Assembly: GCA_029210565.1 (NCBI GenBank) | Contig: JARGFQ010000014.1 | Span: 1 to 64,000 of the forward strand | Length of the DNA stretch: 64,000 nt | Origin: Bacteroidales bacterium | GTDB lineage: Bacteria; Bacteroidota; Bacteroidia; Bacteroidales; VadinHA17 | Direction of reading: 5' to 3' | Part shown: positions 51,766 to 60,293 of the stretch, in pieces | Numbering within the stretch: position 1 is the first letter of the stretch | How the letters are laid out: every line of letters begins with the position of its first letter | Position numbers and translations under genes: made by a program | The notes under the pieces: generated by a model | The model's database searches: none | What the model was told of the DNA's origin: nothing | Seen by the model: the letters and a program-made list of their open reading frames with translations, nothing else

Positions 51766-52277
51766 TGTACAGTCTCCTCGACAAATTCTTTGTGGTATTT
51801 CACACCTCCCTGATACTCTTCAACCTCTTCGGGTGGATATGGAAGAAGACCAGGCTGGCAAATCTGATCACCCTTGGAATTACGGGCAGCTCCTGGCTTA
51901 TCCTTGGATTGATAGTGGGCATGATCGGATATTGCCCGCTGACCGACTGGCACTTCAATATCCTCTTTAAGCTTGGCAAAAAAAACCTTCCCATATCCTA
52001 TATAAAGTATCTGGCTGACAGGCTCACGGGACTGGATTTTAACCAGACCCTTATCGATAATGCTACTCTTTATGGCTTCATCATAGCACTTGTAATTTCA
52101 TTATTACTCAATATCAAGGACTTCAGAAAGAGCAAGGATGGGAAATCAATTGTGAAGAGATTTTTCAGTACAGGTCAAGATTGGATTGCTGATGATATAA
52201 TCGCCCACATCGAGATCATAGACCCGGATCAGTTCTGGAAGATATCGAGGTATGCGGTCGTGGAACTCAAAAAGTAA
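51765..52277 (+). CDS. DUF2784 membrane protein with C-terminal extension
   Basis: 170 residues. YSLLDKFFVVFHTSLILFNLFGWIWKKTRL, GSSWLILGLIVGMIGYCPLTDWHF and NLPISYIKYLADRLTGLDFN are the DUF2784 signature, with three to four membrane helices. After about residue 130 the protein continues with a charged tail (KRFFSTGQDWIADDIIAHIEIIDPDQFWKISRY) not seen in most relatives. Starts within the DUF6629 stop (TGATG), so both are co-translated. Function unknown. Confidence 0.8.
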   Translation: MYSLLDKFFVVFHTSLILFNLFGWIWKKTRLANLITLGITGSSWLILGLIVGMIGYCPLTDWHFNILFKLGKKNLPISYIKYLADRLTGLDFNQTLIDNATLYGFIIALVISLLLNIKDFRKSKDGKSIVKRFFSTGQDWIADDIIAHIEIIDPDQFWKISRYAVVELKK

Positions 52278-52698
52278 AACGGCAAGGTCAGTTTGCATCC
52301 GCTGACTTCCTTAATCATCTAAATATACCCCGGAACAACAGACCTGTTACTCTAAAGAAAAGGTCAGAAACTGATAAATCATGACTTCTTAAATTGAGGA
52401 TCAGGGTGTTCCGGGTCACGTTAAAGGCTGTCTCAAAGTAAAAAGGGGCAGCTTTTTTCTTCATTTTTATTATAATATTTCCTATCTTCTAGGAGAATAT
52501 TGCACCATCAGATGCATTTTCCTGTCAGGGCGGCTGCCATCCATATCCTTCTCCTCAAACCGGAAGAGTCCGGCAATCCTGAAGAGATACGACCAAAATA
52601 ATTACTAAATTTACAATTATGAACTGGCATCTGTTGATCTTTAATGTTCGCGATCTGCAGTGCCTGAACATTCAGTAAAGGTTTAAAATTCAGTTATC
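52278..52698. other. 421-bp intergenic region
   Basis: No complete gene. At 52423-52458 a hairpin (AAAGGCTGTCTC pairing with GGGGCAGCTTT, then T6) is a terminator candidate and also resembles the GGCTGTCTCAAA ends of some insertion sequences. At about 52488-52600 the minus strand keeps a 35-40 residue frame (FRIAGLFRFEEKDMDG, then HLMVQYSP) of higher GC than its surroundings, possibly a gene fragment that I do not recognise. Confidence 0.4.
52423..52458 (+). terminator. Terminator candidate / insertion-sequence-like end
   Basis: About 11 pairs with one bulge and an A-rich 10-nt loop, followed by TTTTTT. It is placed 150 bp after the DUF2784 stop. The loop-side motif GGCTGTCTCAAAG is also a common insertion-sequence terminus, so it may be a solo remnant. 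Confidence 0.5.
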
Positions 52699-53421
52699 AT
52701 GAAATATCTCAATCTCCTCCTGTTTGCCGGCATGATAGTCATGAACTACCTGGCAAATTCACTTCCTCTAAATGGAAAAACCACCGGCGAACTCTCCGAT
52801 GCGTATCCCAACCTCTTTGTGCCGGCAGGGATCACCTTCTCAATCTGGGGTGTCATCTATATCCTGCTTATCGCCTTCTGCGTGGCGCAGTTTACCACAT
52901 CGCACCAGGCTGTGATAGTACAGATAGGATGGCTCTTTGGCCTCACCTGTATCTTCAACGGCCTCTGGATCGTGGCATGGCATTACGGCAGGCTGCCGAT
53001 GTCGCTGATACTGATGGCCGGGTTGCTGATAGCACTTATCTGGATCAATGTCTTTATCAAAGATCTTCCCCACGGACTGATCAAGGCTGCCTTCGGGGTC
53101 TACCTGGGATGGATCTGCATAGCCACCATCGCCAATGTCACGGCATTGCTGGTAACCTCCGGCTGGGGCGGTTTTGGCATTTCAGAGCAGACCTGGACTA
53201 TTATCATGATACTCACAGGCACCCTGCTGGTGGCTCTGGCTATATGGCGATTTGACAATCCGTACATCGGACTTGCTGTGGTATGGGCATTCATTGGCAT
53301 CATGATAAAGCGGTCGGCCGACGTCAGATCAATCTTCATCACCGCCGCCGTTGCCATGGTGCTGGTGGCGGCGGTACTCGTCCTTGCCTTCTTCCGCAAA
53401 CGCCTGGCAGGGGCTGCTTAG
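52699..53421 (+). CDS. TspO/MBR-related membrane protein
   Basis: 240 residues with seven or eight membrane helices. NYLANSLPLNGKTTGELSDAYPNLFVPAGITFSIWGVIY is the signature of the long TspO-related family, which is annotated as tryptophan-rich sensory protein. Helix loops are short. Members bind porphyrins or steroids in other organisms; here that role is only assumed. It stands alone, followed by a mosaic repeat. Confidence 0.75.
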   Translation: MKYLNLLLFAGMIVMNYLANSLPLNGKTTGELSDAYPNLFVPAGITFSIWGVIYILLIAFCVAQFTTSHQAVIVQIGWLFGLTCIFNGLWIVAWHYGRLPMSLILMAGLLIALIWINVFIKDLPHGLIKAAFGVYLGWICIATIANVTALLVTSGWGGFGISEQTWTIIMILTGTLLVALAIWRFDNPYIGLAVVWAFIGIMIKRSADVRSIFITAAVAMVLVAAVLVLAFFRKRLAGAA

Positions 53422-53641
53422 TTGTCTGAAAGTCGAAAGTCCGTAAAGCCAGAAAATCTTTTCAAAGAACATTTGGTTTTATCATAGAAATCGAAAGCCT
53501 GCCGTCCCGACATTTCATGTGCGGGATTAAGACTCCTCCAGCGGCGGAGCCTCAAACAGCTGACTGTGGACACTACTGCCTCCAGCCGCCGAAGCCTTCT
53601 TCGAGCTTCGTTGCTTAAGCGAAGGAGGTGGCGAAGGTGGC
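53422..53641. repeat. Mosaic intergenic repeat
   Basis: Contains TCCCGACATTTCATGTGCGGGA (53505-53526, imperfect palindrome), CTCCTCCAGCGGCGGAGCCTC, and GCCGCCGAAGCCTTCTTCGAGC...GCGAAGGAGGTGGCGAAGGTGGC, the reverse orientation of the unit at 5516-5570. Lies between convergent genes and touches the stop of the phosphoesterase. Confidence 0.7.
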
Positions 53642-54415
53642 CTATACGAAGTTTCCATCATAATCCATCCTGGGATCAGGATTGGAGAGGTCTATCACCC
53701 TGTGGTAGCCGATGTTACCGTTCTTGTGTGTTGAGCTGCCGGCATTGTAACACCTGGGTATACCCCATATGCCGTGATATATCTTTCCGGCGGTGGCACG
53801 GTCGCGGTGATAATGGCCGAAGAGCAGCATGTCGACCCTGTTTTCGATAACGTCCCGCAGTTCATCACTGTCGCGCAGATGTCTCCCAATCTTAAAGTCG
53901 AACGGATGATGGTGCATGCAGACCACCTTCTTCAGTCCGTCAAGAGATCTGTCGTCGAGCAGCTCCCTCAGCCTCGCGAGCTGCGCCTCTCCCAGCTCCC
54001 CCTCCGAGAGTATGCGGTCATGCCAGTTCAGCTCTTCCGCCGTGGAGTCGAGCCCGATGAATGCCACCTCATCGATGATGTCAAGCTTCGGATAGATAAC
54101 CTCACGGTTACCGTAGAATCTCTCCTTGAACACGGGTACCCGGTCAGGGTTACCCATAGAGCCGGTACCGTAGTCGTGGTTTCCCGGGACGAGCAGCACA
54201 CGGTATCCGTACCGTCTCAGCGCATCAATGGCTTCTAAAGCCTCCTCTGCATGCGAGGGCTCGTTGGCATTCTCCTCCAGGTCGCCGGTGACAATAACAA
54301 TGTAATTCTCCGCCGGCTGCTTGAGAAATGCCAGGTTGTCGACCAGCGTCCTGAATTTCTTCCCGCAATCCCTGTACCCGATATGCAGGTCAGAAAGATG
54401 AATGATCTTTTTCAT
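53642..54415 (-). CDS. Cytoplasmic metallophosphoesterase
   Basis: 257 residues. IHLSDLHIGYRDCG, VTGDLEENANE, PGNHDYGTGS, VCMHHHPFDF and LFGHYHRDR are the five metal and phosphate motifs. No signal peptide. 3',5'-cyclic-nucleotide phosphodiesterase-like fold; substrate unknown. Its stop lies at the edge of a mosaic repeat. Confidence 0.9.
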   Translation of the reverse strand: MKKIIHLSDLHIGYRDCGKKFRTLVDNLAFLKQPAENYIVIVTGDLEENANEPSHAEEALEAIDALRRYGYRVLLVPGNHDYGTGSMGNPDRVPVFKERFYGNREVIYPKLDIIDEVAFIGLDSTAEELNWHDRILSEGELGEAQLARLRELLDDRSLDGLKKVVCMHHHPFDFKIGRHLRDSDELRDVIENRVDMLLFGHYHRDRATAGKIYHGIWGIPRCYNAGSSTHKNGNIGYHRVIDLSNPDPRMDYDGNFV

Positions 54416-54608
54416 TCGTTTATTGATTATTTATCTCATTGGTTGAATGGAACTTGCATAAAATCTAATCATCAGATCCTTTAATGAGCTCTTGCTCATA
54501 CAAGTTTCATTGTTAAACTGTTAGTTGCTCGCGCTGTGCTTAAAGTTAACGAATTCCGTAGCTTAAAAGCAAAACAATTTTTGCCGGAACCTGTTTCTTT
54601 ATTAAATT

Positions 54609-54616
54609 TATCTTTG
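54609..54616 (+). promoter_or_regulatory. -7 promoter box for the cupin-AIM24 pair
   Basis: TATCTTTG, an exact TAnnTTTG, 23 nt before the cupin ATG at 54640, in a 224-bp gap with no other gene. Confidence 0.55.
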
Positions 54617-54639
54617 AAAACAGCATAAAAGCATCTGTT

Positions 54640-54993
54640 ATGAAAATCAACAACAATTCCGAAATACCTGCAAATGAGGTGCAGATGGAGGGGGCCGACA
54701 AGGTCAGGATGAGGATCCTTATAGGCCCCGGCGACGGGTCAGACAACATCATCATGCGTCATTTCATCGTAGCCCCCGGCGGCAACACCCCATTTCACAA
54801 TCACAATTATGAACATGTCATTAAGGTTGAGAAGGGTCTGGGGATAGCCGTTGACAAGGATGGCGTTGAGCACCAGGTGAAGGAGGGTCAGAGTCTCTTC
54901 GTGAAGCCGGGCGACCTGCACCAGTTCAAGAATCCCTACTACCGCGACTTTGAGTTTTTGTGTATAATTCCCAATCCTGAAAAACTGCAGTAA
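54640..54993 (+). CDS. Cupin-domain protein
   Basis: 117 residues, a single cupin barrel. Motif 1 is PFHNHNYEHVIKVEKGLG (two His and a Glu), motif 2 is VKPGDLHQFKNP (His). Likely a small metal-binding enzyme or sensor. The AIM24-type gene follows after 1 nt, so the two are co-transcribed. Confidence 0.9.
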   Translation: MKINNNSEIPANEVQMEGADKVRMRILIGPGDGSDNIIMRHFIVAPGGNTPFHNHNYEHVIKVEKGLGIAVDKDGVEHQVKEGQSLFVKPGDLHQFKNPYYRDFEFLCIIPNPEKLQ

Positions 54994-54994
54994 G

Positions 54995-55447
54995 ATGGCA
55001 TCACACGAGATTGATTACAAAGTTTACGGTGACGATATCCATTTTGTGGAGGTAACCCTTGACCCGGGTGAGACCGTCATCGCCGAGGCCGGCGCCATGG
55101 TGTACATGGAGCAGGGAATAGCCTATGAGACAAGGATGGGCGACGGCAAGGCGTTCGTTCATGCCGGCGGCACGGTCATTGAAAGAGAACTCAACAACGA
55201 GACACTGCGCATCGATACTGGGTGTATCGTTGCCTATGAGCCGACGCTCGACTTCGACATTGAAACCACAGGCAGTCTGAAAACGATGGTCTTCGGTGGA
55301 GAGGGACTCTTCCTGGCCACCATGCGCGGCACGGGTAAAGTATGGTTGCAGTCGATGCCCATCCGCAAGCTGATACGTGCCCTGGCTCCAATGGGAGCCA
55401 ACAGGGGCAAGGAGGCCAGCGGTCTGCTCGGCAACCTGTTCCAGTAA
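54995..55447 (+). CDS. AIM24/TIGR00266-family protein with internal deletion
   Basis: 150 residues, far below the usual 220-270. The start matches the family N-terminus (HEIDYKVYGDDIHFVEVTLDPGETVIAEAGAMVYMEQGI). At about residues 47-51 the sequence jumps directly from the RMGDG motif to KAFVHAGGTVIERELNNETLRIDTGCIVAYEP and FGGEGLFLATMRGTGKVWLQSMP, the family C-terminus. Both ends of the jump contain GDG, so about 100 residues were lost by recombination across this short match, in frame. The remaining protein may be non-functional. Confidence 0.8.
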   Translation: MASHEIDYKVYGDDIHFVEVTLDPGETVIAEAGAMVYMEQGIAYETRMGDGKAFVHAGGTVIERELNNETLRIDTGCIVAYEPTLDFDIETTGSLKTMVFGGEGLFLATMRGTGKVWLQSMPIRKLIRALAPMGANRGKEASGLLGNLFQ

Positions 55448-55540
55448 TTCCAAATCGCAAATGTCTGTGCCTGAAATACGGTGTCAGGAAATGGTCAATA
55501 GCCAATCCGAACTCGAAATTCGCAATTCATAATTCGTAAA
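55448..55540. repeat. Short mosaic repeat
   Basis: AAATCGCAAATG, CGAAATTCGCAATTCATAATTCG modules, members of the dispersed family, between the AIM24 stop and the DUF2141 stop. Confidence 0.45.
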
Positions 55541-56002
55541 TCAGAAGTACTTCATGCGGATGGCGATCTTCATCTTCTCACCCTGAACAACTGTAAATTT
55601 GAAGTCGTCAAACACCGGTTTGCCGAAGCCGGTAAGGTAAAAGCTCGAAAAACCAAACCCCTCTTTGGGGATGCCAATTTTGCGGTACTCCATCAGCCCG
55701 TCGCTGTTCTCGTCGTCGAGGACCGACAGTCCGTAAACACCGGGTTCGAGTGTCAGGCTGAATGTCAGGGTGCCGTCAGTGACCTGATCCTTGGAGAACC
55801 TCGGTTCGAGGAAAGCCTTTTCCTGGCGGAAGCTTTCATTGTCCGTGAAGACACCCACGGCTATCTGACCGATGTCAGACCTGATACCAGTGACGGTGAC
55901 CTCCACATTCTGCGCCTGAAGCCCTGCTGCCGTGGCAAGCAGCAGTAACATGGTCACAAAAACGATTATTGCTTTTATCCGTAATTGTTTCGGTTGTTTC
56001 AT
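55541..56002 (-). CDS. DUF2141 secreted protein
   Basis: 153 residues from ATG 56002. Signal peptide ending LQAQ. VEVTVTGIRSDIGQIAVGVFTDNESF and LEPGVYGLSVLDDENSDGLMEY and PKEGFGFSS are the DUF2141 hallmarks, an immunoglobulin-like beta fold. Function unknown. The frame continues to 56137 but the upstream part is not signal-like. Confidence 0.9.
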   Translation of the reverse strand: MKQPKQLRIKAIIVFVTMLLLLATAAGLQAQNVEVTVTGIRSDIGQIAVGVFTDNESFRQEKAFLEPRFSKDQVTDGTLTFSLTLEPGVYGLSVLDDENSDGLMEYRKIGIPKEGFGFSSFYLTGFGKPVFDDFKFTVVQGEKMKIAIRMKYF

Positions 56003-56171
56003 CCGATTATCTTTCACTTCATTCAGGGACAAAGCCTGTGCCACAAGTAGCCACATATTCATCCGGTCCGGGAGAAACGGCAATTTCTCAGGGAGAAGCA
56101 ACACTTTCTCCGGCATTTGCCGGCTCTCATGCGCCACGCCGTAAAAGGGCTGATGCCGGAGAGTGAGAAAA

Positions 56172-56714
56172 TCACTTCTCCAGGTACTGGGAATACTCCT
56201 CTATCTTGGTTTCCAGCCTCTTTTCAAGAAACTCGTTGCCTCCGCGCAGAGCCTCAAGAACCTGCTTGGAGTCGTAGTAGAATTCAGTGATATGGGTTTT
56301 GCTCCATCTTTTCGGCGGCGATTGCAGGTTGGTGATTCTGTCGGCCAGCTTCACCGCCCAAACCTCTTTCCTGCACTGCCTGATCTTTGCAAGGCTGTCA
56401 GTGAGCCTGTAATCATTAAGCAGCTTGGGATCCTTGGTCAGTGCCCATACTGCTTCGGCTACATCACTGCCGAACCGCTTGTCAAGCTCTGCTTTGGTAG
56501 TTGCTGTGTCCTCGAGGGTATCATGCAGCAGTGCCGTCCGGATGGCAAATTCCAGGTCAAAACCCGGAGTGTGCGTAGCAGCGGCGAACAGCTCCATGGC
56601 CACGTTGCTGAGATGCACCACATAGGGATTTTTGGTTCCCTTAACCTTCTGCAACCCGTGTTTTTCGGCCGCAAATTTTATTGCTTCCTGGTAGAGTGTC
56701 TGAATATCAGTCAT
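56172..56714 (-). CDS. HD-domain hydrolase (Mesh1/SpoT-like)
   Basis: 180 residues from ATG 56714. HLSNVAMELF, ALLHDTLEDTATTKAEL (HD and ED metal and catalytic residues), VWAVKLADRITNL. The last 50 residues are a charged helix bundle. Stand-alone SpoT hydrolase domains of this size degrade (p)ppGpp in other organisms; substrate here is inferred. It diverges from the DCC gene. Confidence 0.85.
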   Translation of the reverse strand: MTDIQTLYQEAIKFAAEKHGLQKVKGTKNPYVVHLSNVAMELFAAATHTPGFDLEFAIRTALLHDTLEDTATTKAELDKRFGSDVAEAVWALTKDPKLLNDYRLTDSLAKIRQCRKEVWAVKLADRITNLQSPPKRWSKTHITEFYYDSKQVLEALRGGNEFLEKRLETKIEEYSQYLEK

Positions 56715-56788
56715 ATAAAAATCATCCGTTTGACCTGATGAAGATAATGAAAAAAAATCAGAGATTTTTTTAAAGAATTTCGAATTTA

Positions 56789-57202
56789 ATGACCGGGGTT
56801 TATGGATTGCACGCCGGAACAAAATGTGAGGGCGGTTGTTTCAATTCTGTGAGCGGTACGGTTCTATATGACAGCGAATGTGCCCTGTGCAACAGCCAGG
56901 TGAGGTTCATCCGTAGACGCGACAGGCGGAAAAGCTTTCGCTTTGTGGCTTTGCAGTCGGAGGAGGGGAGGAGCATGCTCCATGCTGCCGGCCTGCCCGC
57001 GGATGAGCTTGATACTGTTGTTTATGCAAAGGAGGGAAAGCACCTGGTGCGATCGTCGGCGGTGCTGGGAATTCTTGATGATCTCGGTGGCGGCTGGCAA
57101 CTGCTGAAGTTCTCCGGGATAATACCCGCACCCATCCGCGATTTCTTCTACCGGCTCGTTGCCCGCAACCGCCACCGGCTGACACCACGGAAAAGAAGCT
57201 GA
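56789..57202 (+). CDS. DCC-family (DUF393) thiol-disulfide protein
   Basis: 137 residues from ATG 56789; a GTG at 56849 fits the family start better. VLYDSECALCNSQVRFI is the DCC motif (Asp, Cys-x2-Cys). RFVALQSEEGRSMLHAAGL and DDLGGGWQLLKFSGIIPAPIRDFFYRLVARNRHRL follow as in DUF393. Thiol-disulfide chemistry is assumed. The last codons (from about 57161) belong to a 47-48-bp tandem array that continues 200 bp past the stop. Confidence 0.85.
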   Translation: MTGVYGLHAGTKCEGGCFNSVSGTVLYDSECALCNSQVRFIRRRDRRKSFRFVALQSEEGRSMLHAAGLPADELDTVVYAKEGKHLVRSSAVLGILDDLGGGWQLLKFSGIIPAPIRDFFYRLVARNRHRLTPRKRS

Positions 57203-57408
57203 CAATTTCCCTCAACCGCTACCGGCTGTCACGCCGGAGAAGAGAGTGACACCTCTCTCGCAACCGCCACCGGCTGGCACCCCGGAAAAGAAGCTGACAT
57301 TTCCACGCCACCATCAACGGCAGGCATAGCGGAGGAGCAGCTGACATTTTCCCTCAACCGCTACCGGCTGTCACGCCGGAGAAGAGAGTGACACCGTTTC
57401 CGCAACCG
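57161..57408. repeat. 47-48-bp tandem repeat starting inside the DCC gene
   Basis: Five units and one partial: CAACC markers at 57166, 57213, 57261, about 57308 (degenerate), 57355 and 57403. Units read like CGCAACCGCYACCGGCTGNCACNCCGG, AGAAGAGAGTGAC or AAAAGAAGCTGAC, then a pyrimidine tract. The first unit is the last coding part and stop of the DCC gene (57202), so the array has grown from the gene end. Units 1 and 4 are almost identical. Each can form a CCGGC/GCCGG hairpin. The array stops where the pectate lyase fragment begins. Confidence 0.85.
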
Positions 57409-57412
57409 TGAC

Positions 57413-58477
57413 ACGGGGCTTCAACTTGGCAATGGAGCCTCGGACAACACCGTGCGCAACTGCGACTCGTACTATAATGCCGACCCGCCCGACTACGGCG
57501 ATGCTGACGGCTTTGCGCCGAAGCTCACCGTGGGCAGTGGCAACCACTTCTACGGATGCAGGGCATGGCTCAACTGCGACGCTGGGTGGGACGGCTACCT
57601 GAGGGGCACCGATGATGTCACCAACTCGTTGGAAAACTGCTGGTCGTTCAGCAACGGTTACCGGGAGGACGGCACCGATGCCGGGGAGAACGCCAACGGC
57701 AACGGATTCAAGATGGGAGGGAGCGACGACAGGACCCTGATGCACAACTTCACCCTGAAGAACTGCCTCGCCTTTGTCAACAAGGCCAAAGGATTTGACC
57801 AGAACAACAACAGGGGCTCGATGACACTCTATAACTGCACCGGCCACGGCAACGGGGTGGCAAACTACCGCATAAAAACCGAGCTTGCGACAGGAAAGGT
57901 GCTGACCATTAAGAATTGTGCAGAGTACGGTGGTACGGTCGAGCTGGCTGCCTTCGCCGTGCAGGAGAAGAACAGCTGGCTGTCGCCCTTCGTGGTCACC
58001 TCAGACGACTTCAGGAGCATTGATACTACCGGCGCCTCAGGCCCGCGGAAAGCCGACGGCAGCCTCCCGCATATAGAATATATGCACCTGGCACAGGGAA
58101 GCGACCTCATCGACGCCGGGGTGAATGTGGGCATGTCGTTCGCCGGCTCAGCCCCCGACCTGGGCTGTTTCGAGACGGGACTGACAGGAGTGAGCTACCT
58201 CAGCGCGGCAGCCTCAGCAACCTTCTATCCCAACCCTGTTAGTATCATGGGATACATCCGTTTCGAGGCATCAGTGGCGGGCTATTGCGTGGTGCATCTC
58301 CATGATGTCATCGGCAGGTTCGTGAAGAGAGTTGCGGAAAGGGATATCGAACCGGGTGAGAGCGTCCTGACCGTAGACCTCTCAGGCCTTCATGACGGGG
58401 TATACGTTTGCAGGGTTCTGCTCAACGGAAAACCGCATTGCATGCTCCGGATTCTGAAAATCAGCGCTGACAGATAG
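57413..58477 (+). pseudogene. 5'-truncated polysaccharide lyase (PL9-like) with T9SS sorting domain
   Basis: About 354 residues remain. The frame begins GLQLGNGASDNTVRNCDSYYN, which is the middle of a right-handed beta-helix pectate lyase (PL9 type: DADGFAPKLTVGSGNHFYGCRAWLNCDAGWD is the calcium/catalytic region). The C-terminal 80 residues are a type IX sorting domain (YPNPVS ... LSGLHDGVYVCRVLLNGK). The signal peptide and N-terminal half are missing; upstream lies the repeat array. GTG 57452 is the first start-like codon. Recombination within the array may have removed the 5' part. Confidence 0.8.
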
Positions 58478-58538
58478 GTTCCAGATGCCGTATGTTCCGG
58501 CAATGAATATGCCCAGGATTTAGAAACATAAAAAAAGA

Positions 58539-58558
58539 AGCCACTTTGGCTCATTTTT
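58539..58558 (+). terminator. Weak terminator after the lyase fragment
   Basis: AGCCA-CTT-TGGCT hairpin (5 bp, extendable with A/T pairs to a flanking A6) followed by TCATTTTTTG. It lies about 60 nt after the lyase stop and before the next gene's promoter. Confidence 0.45.
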
Positions 58559-58611
58559 TGATGCATTAATGCGATTAAAGACTGTTACCTGACCAACCCT
58601 GTTTCCGGAGA

Positions 58612-59307
58612 ATGAAAAAATTATTCCTTATTTCAATTGTTCTTTTTCTTGCTGTCGTTACAGCATTGCCTCAGGAGAGAAGATGGAAGAGTGTCTTCGG
58701 TGCAAATGCCGGCGTGTCAATCCCGTATAAAGAGTTCGCATACAATACCTTCAGGTATGATGCCGGATTCGCCTGTCCCGGTCCAAACCTCGAGGCGGAA
58801 TACCTGTTCTACGGAAAATTCTTCGGCTTATCCGCCACCATCGGCTACTCAAGTTTCTTCTTCAATGAGAAGGATTACCGCGCTGAATATGACCGAACCC
58901 TTGGCGGTTACGGCATCAACGAGGTGTCTGCGGGAAACTACCAGTTGCTGAAGTTTTTGGCCGGATTCACACTGAAACTCCCGGAGATAGAGCACACCGA
59001 GGTAATGTTTCTGTTTCACCTCGGGTTCGCCCGGAGCGTGCATCCCGATCTCCTGGTGACCAACTCTGAATTAGGTGTAATAAACAGTATTGAAAAGAAC
59101 AGCGGTGGAGGCCCTGTTGCAAATGCCGGTATTAAAATCAACTACTGGCTGAATGAACGTTACGGCGTCTCACTGAATGGCAGCCTGAGCACTGCCACCC
59201 CGTCATTCAATGACTATACAGCTCCGGACAGTTACTTCGACCTGCCTATTTACTGTGCAGGTATTAATGTCGGATTTGTCATGAACCTCAGAACTCCCTC
59301 GCTATGA
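58612..59307 (+). CDS. Outer-membrane beta-barrel protein
   Basis: 231 residues. Signal peptide ending ALPQ. Strand pattern: VFGANAGVSIPYKEF, LEAEYLFYGKFFGLSATIGYSSFFF, FLAGFTLKLP, FLFHLGFARSV, NAGIKINYWLNERYGVSLNGSL, AGINVGFVMNL. An eight- to ten-stranded barrel like small OmpA-type or T9SS-related proteins. It overlaps the next lipoprotein gene by 4 bp (ATGA), pointing to a common complex. Confidence 0.8.
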   Translation: MKKLFLISIVLFLAVVTALPQERRWKSVFGANAGVSIPYKEFAYNTFRYDAGFACPGPNLEAEYLFYGKFFGLSATIGYSSFFFNEKDYRAEYDRTLGGYGINEVSAGNYQLLKFLAGFTLKLPEIEHTEVMFLFHLGFARSVHPDLLVTNSELGVINSIEKNSGGGPVANAGIKINYWLNERYGVSLNGSLSTATPSFNDYTAPDSYFDLPIYCAGINVGFVMNLRTPSL

Positions 59308-60293
59308 CTAGAACAGCATACCTGCTGATTATACCCCTCTTCCTCTCCTCATGCTCAGGCCAGAGGGTGAATTACGACAAGGGGATCATACCTCCCGTAC
59401 CGGTCAATTTTTCATCGGTAAACTCGATATATGACGATTACAATTCATACCTGAGGATCACGTGGGCAGAGAAGTGGTTTACGCTTATCTTCTCCACCAA
59501 CAGGCAGTCGTCAGGCAATGACTTCGATTTCACCACTTACCTGGGGAGCATTCATTTCGACCTGATAGATGGCACCTTCACCATGGATGCCGGGCCCCGT
59601 AATAACGCTCTTCTCGAGGCAGTAAATAGTGACAGCAATGAGTTTGGGCCCTGCTTCACCCGTGATCTGCCATACTATCATGGCTGGAAAAGCGGAGGCG
59701 AGGGACGCTTTTTCTACAGCAGCGACATTAACGGCAGCCTCGATATCTTCTGCTGCGCCTATGATTTAGGCGAGGGGCTCTTCCAGCCTGCAGGGGACCC
59801 GTTCCCGGTAGATCCGCTCAATACTGTATTTAATGAAGGTTATCTGACCATTTACAGCACCAGCCAGACGAATCTTGAGACAGCCCTGTTCATGTCAGAC
59901 CGCGACGGCTCATATGATATCTACCGTGCCATCGGCGAGGAGGGCAAGATGCTCACCGAATCATCCGGTGTCACTGTCAGCAGGGTTACGCAACTGAGCA
60001 GCGGCGCCGATGATAAATGCCCGTATATCAGCGGGAACATGATGGTATTCACCTCCGACAGGGAAGGCGGTTACGGGGGATTCGACCTCTGGTACTCCCT
60101 CTATGACGGACAGGAGTGGTCAGCCCCGGTCAACCTCGGCAGCGATATCAATACGGAATATGACGAATACCGGCCGTTTGTGGTGTCAGCTGAGGAGGAG
60201 GGGTTCCTCAATGACCTGATGGTCTTCTCTTCCAACCGCCCCGGCGGCAAGGGTGGGTTTGACCTGTACTATGCAGGGGTACCGAAGAGGTAG
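59304..60293 (+). CDS. PD40/TolB-type propeller lipoprotein
   Basis: 329 residues. Lipobox LSSC (Cys 17). The body has WD40-like (PD40) repeats: LIFSTNRQSSGNDFDF, RFFYSSDINGSLDIFC, TALFMSDRDGSYDIY, MVFTSDREGGYGGFDLWYSL, and MVFSSNRPGGKGGFDLYYAG. This is the TolB/PD40 propeller typical of Bacteroidota envelope proteins, often paired with OmpA or T9SS PorE-like proteins. It is co-translated with the barrel before it. Confidence 0.85.
   Translation: MTRTAYLLIIPLFLSSCSGQRVNYDKGIIPPVPVNFSSVNSIYDDYNSYLRITWAEKWFTLIFSTNRQSSGNDFDFTTYLGSIHFDLIDGTFTMDAGPRNNALLEAVNSDSNEFGPCFTRDLPYYHGWKSGGEGRFFYSSDINGSLDIFCCAYDLGEGLFQPAGDPFPVDPLNTVFNEGYLTIYSTSQTNLETALFMSDRDGSYDIYRAIGEEGKMLTESSGVTVSRVTQLSSGADDKCPYISGNMMVFTSDREGGYGGFDLWYSLYDGQEWSAPVNLGSDINTEYDEYRPFVVSAEEEGFLNDLMVFSSNRPGGKGGFDLYYAGVPKR

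Noticed and set aside
56163..56738. 191-residue plus-strand frame opposite the HD hydrolase
   Set aside because: Shadow of the minus-strand gene, whose HD motifs are clear.
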